Below are positions 23,544 through 29,714 of a stretch of DNA of 29,714 nucleotides, piece after piece (the first letter of the stretch is position 1; each line of letters begins with the position of its first letter). A model generated the notes under the pieces. The model made no database searches and was not told the origin of the DNA. It was given only the letters and a program-made list of their open reading frames with translations. A program made the position numbers and the translations under genes. Source of the DNA: CAYXDO01 sp964463485 (GTDB lineage Bacteria; Myxococcota; Kuafuiibacteriia; Kuafuiibacteriales; Kuafuiibacteriaceae). The stretch is taken from contig CAYXDO010000146.1 in NCBI GenBank assembly GCA_964463485.1, forward strand, positions 1-29,714, read 5' to 3'.

Positions 23544-24982
23544 GTCGGTTGTTGGATTGGCCGGTGCTGTTCGGGCCCGGGCTGTTCGCCGTCCTCATGG
23601 CGTTCGTGGTGCCGCGAATTCAGATGCCTCGCACGGCCTACCGAGTCGCCTTTCTCGCGTCGCTCCTCGTGCTGATTTGGACGTCGGCGCTCGCAACGGC
23701 CTACTTCGGCTCAGCGTCGTCGACCCTCGTCCTCGACTCGACCGCGCCGCGTTGGTTTGGTATCGATGGCTTCACCGCCCCGCTCTTGCCTTTCGAGGCG
23801 CTGCTCGCGCTCGCAGCCCTCGTGGCCGCCGGCCGCGGCGACCCCAAGAAGACGGCCGGACTCCTCGCCGGAGAAGGTGTCTTCTTACTCCTCTTTGCGT
23901 CGCTCGACCTCGACCTGGTCTGCGTCCTCTGGGTTGCGTCGTTCTTGCCCGGGCTCGTCACGAGCCGCCGAGGGCCTGGCCGCCGCGCCGTGCTGTTTGT
24001 CGCACTCGGGTCGACCGTGCCGCTCCTGATTGCGCGTGTCGCGCTCGCCCTCGACGGTCGGCCAACTCACTTGCCGACTCTGCTCCTCGATCCGATCGAA
24101 CACGGAGGTCAGCTCTTTTTCTGGGGAATCATGGCCGCAGTGGCCGTGCGGACCGCCCTGTTCCCCTTTCACACGTGGCTGCTCGTCGCCCTCGAGCATG
24201 GGTCCTTGCCCCTGACGCTCCTCATGCTCTCGGCCCGCCCCGGAGCGTTCCTGCTCGCCCGTGTCGCCACCCCCATCGCGCCCGAAGCCGCCTCCGACGC
24301 GATGCTCCCCATCGCCGCGGGAGGCCTCGTCACCGCCCTTTACGGCGGCCTCCTGGGCATCGCCCAAGAGAAGCCTCGCCGCGCCATCGGCGCCATCGCC
24401 ATCAGCCACTCAGGCCTGATCGTCATCGGCTTGTGCTCCGGGTCGACCGACGCCATCACCGGAGCGCTCGTGCAATGGACGACCGTCGGCGTCGCCGTGA
24501 CCGGGCTCGGCTTCATCGTCGCGTGCCTGGAGGTCCGGCTGGGTGACCTCACGCGAGTCCGCGGACTCAGCAGCCCTCTCCCCGGACTCTCCGTCGCCTT
24601 CATCCTGTTCGGCGTCGCCTCGGTCGGCTTTCCCGGCACCCTCGGCTTCGTGGGTGAGGACCTCCTCATCCACGGAGTCCTCGAATCTCACCCGCGGCTC
24701 GCCGCCGCGATGATCGTGTCGACCTCGCTCAATGGAATCACACTCATGCGCATGTACATGAGGACCTTCCTCGGACCCGTGATGATCCCCGCTCCGAACC
24801 CCGTTCGAATGCGGCCCAGAGAGCGAATCGCCGCGCTGGCCCTGATCGCCGTCCTGATCGGCTTCGGGCTGGCGCCTTCGGCGTTCGTACACTCGCGAAC
24901 ACCCGCCGGGTTCGCGCTCCCGGTGCTGCAGGCGAATTTGCCCGCTCACCACGCCAAGGCGCCTTCGAACGCCCCCCCATGA
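23540..24982 (+). CDS. NuoM/ND4-like membrane subunit, third gene of the DAB-type cluster
   Basis: 480 residues from GTG 23540, overlapping dabB by four bases. About a dozen membrane segments place it in the NuoM/NuoN/Mrp antiporter-like family; FPFHTWLLVALEHGS and GFPGTLGFVGEDLL are family landmarks. Charged residues typical of ion pumps are altered. The TM5 position usually WE is W131-Val132, and the TM7 lysine is Arg204 (AVAVRTALFPF). The protein may thus be structural or carry a modified pathway. Two-gene dabAB units are the described form, so this third subunit is notable. It overlaps the next gene by four bases (ATGA). Confidence 0.82.
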   Translation: MSRLLDWPVLFGPGLFAVLMAFVVPRIQMPRTAYRVAFLASLLVLIWTSALATAYFGSASSTLVLDSTAPRWFGIDGFTAPLLPFEALLALAALVAAGRGDPKKTAGLLAGEGVFLLLFASLDLDLVCVLWVASFLPGLVTSRRGPGRRAVLFVALGSTVPLLIARVALALDGRPTHLPTLLLDPIEHGGQLFFWGIMAAVAVRTALFPFHTWLLVALEHGSLPLTLLMLSARPGAFLLARVATPIAPEAASDAMLPIAAGGLVTALYGGLLGIAQEKPRRAIGAIAISHSGLIVIGLCSGSTDAITGALVQWTTVGVAVTGLGFIVACLEVRLGDLTRVRGLSSPLPGLSVAFILFGVASVGFPGTLGFVGEDLLIHGVLESHPRLAAAMIVSTSLNGITLMRMYMRTFLGPVMIPAPNPVRMRPRERIAALALIAVLIGFGLAPSAFVHSRTPAGFALPVLQANLPAHHAKAPSNAPP

Positions 24983-25959
24983 GCGTTCCGATCGTACTCA
25001 TCGGCCATCCCGAGACTCGGCCGCTCTTGAGCGAGCTCGGGCGCCTGGGACTCGGAGCTCCGAGTCTGACCTTGGCCCCGCTTCCCAACGTCCTCCCGGT
25101 CGAAGCCCTCGTCCCTCGCGATGTGGACTTCGACAAGCTCGTCGCCATCAACGGGTCGGGAACTCACCATCACGAGACCCTCCCGCTGGTCCTCGGCCGC
25201 CTGCTCCGGCGCGATCGACTCAGTTATGTGCAGATCGACGCCCACCCCGACCTCGGACCGCCGGGCCCTCAAGTCACCTGCGGCTCCTTCGTCGGCGAGC
25301 TGCTGACCGAGCCACGTATCGACACGGTCACGCTGCTGGGCCAGTACCCGCCGTGCGTCTTGGCCGAGCACTACCCGACGGTGTACACGGACCACCTCGG
25401 CGAATTCGGGTCGGAGTATTTTCGAAAACTTCGAAAATACTTGGTCGAACCCAGCGACCTCGCCGAGGTCTACTGGCCCTTTCGATCCCGCGACCTCGAG
25501 CTCGCGCGGGCGAACCCATCGGTGAGAGACGCGCGAGTCGTCCGTCGAGCTCCTCCGAAAATCCGCAACCCGCACACGACGCCAGCTCCGCCTCCCGAAC
25601 CCACCCTCGTCGTCGACTGGCGTACGGTCGACGAGCTCATGGTCGACGAGCTCACGGCCGACTCGGTGGCCGAAGGGCCGCTGTATTTGTCGATCGACCT
25701 CGACGTCGCGCGGACCCGACCCATCACCGACTGGAAACGCGAGGAAACGACCGAGAACCAAGGGAACATGGAGTGGCCCGCCCTGATCGAGCTGATTCGG
25801 CGGATCGCCCGGACTCGTCGTGTCGTCGCCGCGGACGTCTGCGGGCTCACGTCGGACTTCGAGTCGCTCCCTGTCTCGCTACGAACGGACAGCCTGCACG
25901 CCGTCGGAGAAGTCATCGAGGAGCTCGTTCGAGCGGTCGAGGGTTCGGATGAGCTCTGA
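24979..25959 (+). CDS. Arginase/agmatinase-fold hydrolase
   Basis: 326 residues from ATG 24979. Ureohydrolase-type metal ligands are visible: His63-65 in NGSGTHHHE, Asp87/His89/Asp91 in QIDAHPDLGPPG, and Asp240/Asp242 in SIDLDVARTRP. Classic arginases have SxDxDxxDP; here the Pro-containing end is changed (VARTRP), and an extra stretch of about 110 residues lies between the two acidic motifs. It could be an agmatinase-like enzyme that makes putrescine, a formimidoyl or guanidino hydrolase, or a UPF0489/peptide-arginase relative. Its ends overlap both neighbours (4 and 11 bp), so it is co-translated with the DAB-type genes and the GHMP kinase. Confidence 0.72.
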   Translation: MSVPIVLIGHPETRPLLSELGRLGLGAPSLTLAPLPNVLPVEALVPRDVDFDKLVAINGSGTHHHETLPLVLGRLLRRDRLSYVQIDAHPDLGPPGPQVTCGSFVGELLTEPRIDTVTLLGQYPPCVLAEHYPTVYTDHLGEFGSEYFRKLRKYLVEPSDLAEVYWPFRSRDLELARANPSVRDARVVRRAPPKIRNPHTTPAPPPEPTLVVDWRTVDELMVDELTADSVAEGPLYLSIDLDVARTRPITDWKREETTENQGNMEWPALIELIRRIARTRRVVAADVCGLTSDFESLPVSLRTDSLHAVGEVIEELVRAVEGSDEL

Positions 25960-26863
25960 TCGAGGCCAAGGCACGGCGCCCGGCAAAATCATTCTGCTGG
26001 GGGAGCACGCGGCCGTATACGGCTACCCCGCCGTGGGTCTGCCGCTCGCAGAGGGCGCTCGCGTCTCGGTTCGACGCGGCAGCGGCGTCGTTCGAGTCTC
26101 CGGTCCTCACGTCACGTCGGAAGCGCGCGACGTGACCGTCGCCGACCTCGTGCGGCGCGCGCTCGGGTCGCCGGCCGACGAGCTCGACGCGGACGTAGAG
26201 CTCGAGATTCCGATCGCCTGCGGCCTGGGTTCTTCGGCGGCGGTGGCGGTCGCGGCGATCCGCGCAGGCGCTGAGTACGCCGGTGAGCTACTCACGAACG
26301 TGGAGCTGGTGAAGCGAGCCACGGACGCGGAGGTCGTCGTTCACGGATCCTCGTCGGGCCTGGATCCGACGCTCGCGGCCGCCTCCACACTCACTCGCTT
26401 CAGAAAGACCTCTACAGGACCCGAATTTGTCGCAGTCACCCCTGCATGCGAGCTCGTCCTCGTGGTGACGGTGTGCGGGAGCCACGGCGGAGCCAGGCTG
26501 AGTATCGGAGCCTTGCGGACGCTGCGCGATCGAGCTCCCGAGGCGGTGAGCTCCGCCCTCGCGACGTTGGGGTCCGTGGCCGAACGAGGGATCGAGGCCA
26601 TCGAAAAAGGGGAGCTCGAGCTCCTTGGCCAACTCATGAACCTCGCCCACGGCACCCTCGCTGGCCTTGGATTCGTCTCCGATCGCGTAGAGTCCGCCGT
26701 TCGGGCCGCGCGCGCGGCTGGAGCGCTCGGGGCCAAGATGAGCGGAGCAGGAGGAGCGGGAGGAGCGATCGTGGCGCTGACCACCGACCCCGAGGCCGTG
26801 GAGTCGTGCTTCGCTCGGCTCGGCGGCCCGGTCTGGGTGTCGAGAGTAGCGAGCTCGAGCTAG
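25949..26863 (+). CDS. Mevalonate kinase-like GHMP kinase
   Basis: 304 residues from ATG 25949; a longer upstream frame overlaps the arginase gene too far. GHMP motifs: APGKIILLGEHAAVYGYPAV (1), PIACGLGSSAAVAVA (2, the ATP loop), HGSSSGLDPTL with the catalytic Asp, and KMSGAGGAGGAIVAL (3). Length and motif 1 fit mevalonate kinase, which phosphorylates mevalonate in isoprenoid synthesis; other GHMP kinases cannot be excluded because no further mevalonate-pathway gene is in the window. It overlaps the arginase-fold gene by 11 bp and ends the overlapping chain. A hairpin follows 11 bases after the stop. Confidence 0.82.
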   Translation: MSSDRGQGTAPGKIILLGEHAAVYGYPAVGLPLAEGARVSVRRGSGVVRVSGPHVTSEARDVTVADLVRRALGSPADELDADVELEIPIACGLGSSAAVAVAAIRAGAEYAGELLTNVELVKRATDAEVVVHGSSSGLDPTLAAASTLTRFRKTSTGPEFVAVTPACELVLVVTVCGSHGGARLSIGALRTLRDRAPEAVSSALATLGSVAERGIEAIEKGELELLGQLMNLAHGTLAGLGFVSDRVESAVRAARAAGALGAKMSGAGGAGGAIVALTTDPEAVESCFARLGGPVWVSRVASSS

Positions 26864-26873
26864 GAGTGCCCGG

Positions 26874-26890
26874 GCAGGCATCCTGCCTGC
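26874..26890. repeat. Hairpin repeat, inverted relative of the 8.4-kb array
   Basis: gcaggca-tcc-tgcctgc is a perfect 7-bp stem, essentially the reverse complement of the core of the array at 8401-8767 (aga loop there, gga here on the matching strand). It sits right after the kinase stop codon; without a T-run it is a weak terminator candidate. Confidence 0.8.
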
Positions 26891-26954
26891 GGCTATTTGC
26901 AACGGACCCGCCTCCAGTGTTTCGTTCGGTCGACGCTTGCGATACAGGCGGGCC

Positions 26955-27968
26955 GTGCCGCGGATCTCGTTCACTCACAGTCAGAAGGTCGCGGAGGCGC
27001 TCGAGGGGGAGTGGCTCTACGAGGTCTGCGATCGGTCGAAGTCCGGAGTGCCTTTTGCGTGCAAGGCGGGCGCGTGCGGGACCTGCGCGACCGAGGTTCT
27101 GGAAGGGCGCGACAGCCTCGATCCTCAAACGGCCCGAGAAGTGCGAACACTCGAGGAGCACAAGCTCGATCCGCAGAAATACCGCCTCCTGTGCCTCTCG
27201 GACGTCCACGGCGATGTCACCTTCGGCAAACCGGCTCAGGCGACTACGGACACCGCCAACGCGGTGCACGAAGTCACCGTCGAGTCCTGGCGGCCCCTCA
27301 ATCACACCGTCTGCGAGGTGCGCTTCTTCATCGAGAATCCGAAATTCGCGTTCAACCCTGGGCAGTACATGATCTTCCACGTGCCGAGCTCGGGCCACGC
27401 GGTTCGACGCAGCTACTCGATCAGCACGCCCCCTTCGGATCGACGACACTTCGAAGTGTGTATTCGCAGTGTCGCCGGCGGCGTGGGTTCGAACTTCGTT
27501 CATCGGCTTCGCCCCGGGCGCAAAGTCAGGGTGGAAGGGCCATACGGTCACTTCGTCCTCGATGAAGGCTCGAACAAGCGGATTCTCATGATCGCTACCG
27601 GCACGGGTATCTCGCCGATCAAGTCGATGTTGCTCCACCTCCTTCACACTCGGAGCGACCGGAGAGTGCGACTTTTCTTCGGATTGCGTCATGAGTCGGA
27701 CCTCTTCTACACCGACCTCTTTCGGGGGCTGGCCGCCCACTACCCCAACTTCGACCACACGATCATCCTGTCCCAGCCCAGCGCTGGCGGCTGGACGGGG
27801 CCGTCGGGGCGGGTGACCGACCTGCTCAGAGACCTGATCGACCCGCGAGACGCTGCCCATACCGAGGCGTACATCTGCGGCGGTCGCGAGATGATCGAAG
27901 ACTCCAGAGCGATCTTGGAGTCGAAAGGCTTCTCCAAAGAGGACATCCGATTCGAGAGCTTCTTCTGA
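26955..27968 (+). CDS. [2Fe-2S] ferredoxin-FAD/NAD(P) reductase fusion
   Basis: 337 residues. GTG 26955 (MPRISFTHSQK) is preferred to the in-frame TTG 26937. The N-terminal plant-type ferredoxin domain has Cys36, Cys41, Cys44 and Cys80 (ACKAGACGTC and LLC). The FAD domain follows with RRSYSISTPP and GGVGSNFVHRL, then the NAD domain with IATGTGISPIKSML and YICGG. This order is that of methane/phenol-monooxygenase reductases and CDP-6-deoxyhexulose reductase-type proteins. No oxygenase partner is nearby, so the electron acceptor is unknown. Probably its own transcription unit, about 90 bp after the kinase gene. Confidence 0.9.
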   Translation: MPRISFTHSQKVAEALEGEWLYEVCDRSKSGVPFACKAGACGTCATEVLEGRDSLDPQTAREVRTLEEHKLDPQKYRLLCLSDVHGDVTFGKPAQATTDTANAVHEVTVESWRPLNHTVCEVRFFIENPKFAFNPGQYMIFHVPSSGHAVRRSYSISTPPSDRRHFEVCIRSVAGGVGSNFVHRLRPGRKVRVEGPYGHFVLDEGSNKRILMIATGTGISPIKSMLLHLLHTRSDRRVRLFFGLRHESDLFYTDLFRGLAAHYPNFDHTIILSQPSAGGWTGPSGRVTDLLRDLIDPRDAAHTEAYICGGREMIEDSRAILESKGFSKEDIRFESFF

Positions 27969-28176
27969 GTTGGTGTGCACTCCGAGGACCTGGCTGCCAC
28001 CTCGCGTTGGCGAAGCATCGAGCTCGGCTCGAGCTCCGACCCGTCGAGAACCTCCCGAGGCACGAACACTACCGATTTTCGGGGCGGCCCCGGTGAGCTC
28101 GTCACGATTGGACGCACGCGGGCTGCGTCCATCGCGTCGCCTGTTGCTGCGAGTGCTTGCGGAATCGTTCTGTGCC

Positions 28177-29400
28177 ATGACTCGAAGTGTGGAAGATCGC
28201 TCAAGGCCGCGGAAGCGGAGGATTCTTCGGGCGCTCGTGTTAGTCGTGGGCTGGGTCCTCGCGGTCGTTGGTTTGCTCGCCTACGGACTGTCGGTATCCG
28301 CAGAGAATTACATAGAGAAGGAGCTGGTGCGTCCTGCGCTCGAAATGCGGACGAAGTGGCTCGCCGAGGCGCTGCCGATGCTCGAGTCGGACTTCAGGGC
28401 GCTGTCCGCTCTCGCGGATTTTCGCCCGAGGAACGGCGTTCGAGACGCGGGGGAGCTACTCAACCAGCAGCTCGGGTGGAGCGAGCCCGACGCAGACTTC
28501 TATTTTGGTTCTCAGGACCCCGACGGCGGGCAGCACCTCGAAGGGCCGCTCGGACGTCGTTTCTACGAGCTCTCGCCGCGGCTACAGAGCCTTGGGAAGA
28601 GCATGCCTCCGTTCGAGCTCGATGCGGAGGTCGCGAAGGAGCTCGAGACACTGGACTTCTCGTGGCTTACCGATTTGTCTCGATACGATTACTGGAGTCT
28701 CCTCACGAAGAGCCCGTTGACCGAGGTCCCGGCCGGTTCGCGAAAGGCTCTCGAACCATTCTCCCGCGCCCTCACGCGTTGGTCGAAGCTGCGGCTGGCT
28801 CGAGCTTTGGCGGAGCGGCGTCTGCCCGAGGCGGAGAGAGAGCTCACGCAGCTCGCGCGGCTCCTCATCTCGACCGAGTCCATCGCGATGGTACACCAGG
28901 GGCTTCATGTCTTAGAGCTGATCGAGCTGGCGTCCGGGCGCGACCCGGAGGTCCTGAGGACGTTGAAGCAACTCAGCCTGGGTCTTCCTCTCATCACGGA
29001 CGCGATGACTCCCAGGGAGGTGATGGAGAGATTCGATGCTATCCTCGAGCGCGAAGCGCCTGCGCTCTGGTGTGCGGCTTGGGAGGAAGCGAAGGCTCAG
29101 TATGGGACGCGTCCGGTGACTGGAGAGTACGTACCCGAGTACTTCGAGGTTCTCGGCGCGAGGACGAGGAATGAGCGTTGTCGGTGGGAGAGTCTCGCTC
29201 GATATCGCGCCCGCTCCGGCGATACTCCGTTGGCATTCTTGGATGAGACGGACGAGGGCACTTACCTATACTGGGGTGTGAGACTCCCGTTCGCGAGTCG
29301 GCCCACCCACGCCTTCTATTACTTCGCTTTCCTCACCGTGTACTCGAGTCACCTCGAAGCTTGGATCAATGAGCGTGGGGAGCGCCCTCCGCCGCAGTAG
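28177..29400 (+). CDS. Membrane-anchored protein of unknown function
   Basis: 407 residues from ATG 28177, which lies just before a basic segment (RSRPRKRR) and a single hydrophobic helix (LVLVVGWVLAVVGLLAYGLS). The rest is predicted outside the membrane, mostly helical and rich in Glu, Leu and Arg. There is some resemblance to repeat-like pairs such as FSRALTRWSKLRLARALAERRLPEAERELTQLARLL, but no known motif. An in-frame extension to 27970 lacks a ribosome-binding site and a signal and is rejected. Function unknown. Confidence 0.7.
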   Translation: MTRSVEDRSRPRKRRILRALVLVVGWVLAVVGLLAYGLSVSAENYIEKELVRPALEMRTKWLAEALPMLESDFRALSALADFRPRNGVRDAGELLNQQLGWSEPDADFYFGSQDPDGGQHLEGPLGRRFYELSPRLQSLGKSMPPFELDAEVAKELETLDFSWLTDLSRYDYWSLLTKSPLTEVPAGSRKALEPFSRALTRWSKLRLARALAERRLPEAERELTQLARLLISTESIAMVHQGLHVLELIELASGRDPEVLRTLKQLSLGLPLITDAMTPREVMERFDAILEREAPALWCAAWEEAKAQYGTRPVTGEYVPEYFEVLGARTRNERCRWESLARYRARSGDTPLAFLDETDEGTYLYWGVRLPFASRPTHAFYYFAFLTVYSSHLEAWINERGERPPPQ

Positions 29401-29413
29401 TAAGATGCACCGG

Positions 29414-29509
29414 ACCCCTGCCCCTTCGAGCCATGCCTGACCCCGCGCGATTTTCGGTCGTACCCCTGCCCCTTCGAGCCATGCCTGACCCCGCGCGATT
29501 TTCGGTCGT
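29414..29509. repeat. 48-bp direct tandem repeat, two copies
   Basis: Two identical 48-bp units (29414-29461 and 29462-29509) start acccctgccccttcgagcc and end gattttcggtcgt. The unit is a multiple of three, and a minus-strand frame repeats 16 residues across it, but that frame overlaps the 3' end of the plus-strand gene and shows no family features. Confidence 0.92.
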
Positions 29510-29549
29510 CGGTCGGAAATGTTCAGTAGCAACTCACCTGAGTTTCGCG

Positions 29550-29714
29550 TCACAGCGAGGACCCGCCGTGACACCCAGGGCCCGGATCCGAGTCGAACAC
29601 GGCGTCGGCGAGTCGCCCGCCGCAGAGCTCGTCGGGCTCCCAAGACCGCTCGCACGAGACTCGGGCGCACCTCTCCCTTGCGGCGTCGCCGCAGAGTCGA
29701 TCGAGAGGCGATGC
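29550..29714 (-). CDS. 3' end of a Cys-rich protein, cut by the window
   Basis: An open minus-strand frame enters from the right edge and ends at TGA (29550-29552), giving 54 residues. It has six Cys in a spread pattern (LCGDAARERCARVSCERSW, then ELCGG and PGCHG), typical of exported disulphide-rich or metal-binding domains in lipoproteins. Third positions are GC-rich. The start lies outside the window, so family and export signal cannot be judged. Confidence 0.45.
   Translation of the reverse strand, partial: ASPLDRLCGDAARERCARVSCERSWEPDELCGGRLADAVFDSDPGPGCHGGSSL

Noticed and set aside
29266..29670. Minus-strand frame with a repeated 16-residue segment
   Set aside because: The repeat is the translation of the 48-bp tandem DNA repeat and overlaps the plus-strand gene at its end.

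Overview
The window is GC-rich chromosomal DNA with strong G/C bias at third codon positions. Its genes suggest a myxobacterium-like member of the former Deltaproteobacteria: a long infB with a Pro/Ala/Glu-rich linker, prokaryotic speD beside a membrane-anchored spermidine synthase-like gene, a mevalonate-type kinase, and several lipoprotein and repeat families. The taxonomic call is inference from gene style only; no rRNA or tRNA gene is visible.

Layout. (1) 1-3.3 kb: a 13-bp minisatellite, then two divergent genes for predicted beta-propeller-like lipoproteins, separated by three tandem 16-bp repeats. (2) 3.4-7.6 kb: an accessory block with nested duplications. Two near-identical Uma2-like nuclease genes (copies A1, A2) flank two tandem copies (B1, B2) of an Rpn-like PD-(D/E)XK gene, with short gaacggtgcc-type repeats between them. 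(3) 7.6-8.8 kb: a live ylxP (DUF503) gene, a decayed partial copy of its 5' end, and a tandem hairpin-repeat array that meets the end of infB. (4) 8.8-14.7 kb, minus strand: the core operon rimP-nusA-ylxR/L7Ae-infB, preceded by a leader with an intrinsic terminator. (5) 14.8-18.4 kb, minus strand: a repeat-bearing intergenic region, a YdjA-like nitroreductase, and a speD/spermidine-synthase-like pair. (6) 18.5-26.9 kb, plus strand: a small membrane-anchored protein, then five genes with overlapping ends: dabA (DUF2309), dabB (NuoL-like), a second NuoM-like membrane subunit, an arginase-fold hydrolase and a mevalonate-type GHMP kinase. (7) 26.9-29.7 kb: a [2Fe-2S]/FAD/NAD reductase, a membrane-anchored protein of unknown function, a 48-bp tandem repeat and the 3' end of a minus-strand Cys-rich gene.

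How the genes work together. The rimP-infB operon serves ribosome maturation, transcription elongation/antitermination and translation initiation; ylxP, which commonly sits next to infB, lies here on the opposite strand and convergent to it. DabA and DabB form an inorganic-carbon accumulation complex driven by ion flow; the third, NuoM-like gene lacks the TM5 glutamate typical of proton-pumping subunits. SpeD and the spermidine synthase-like protein would make spermidine-type polyamines, and the arginase-fold protein could feed that route if it is an agmatinase, which is unproven.

The window contains two 100-N assembly gaps (5262-5361 and 8488-8587), both inside repeats.
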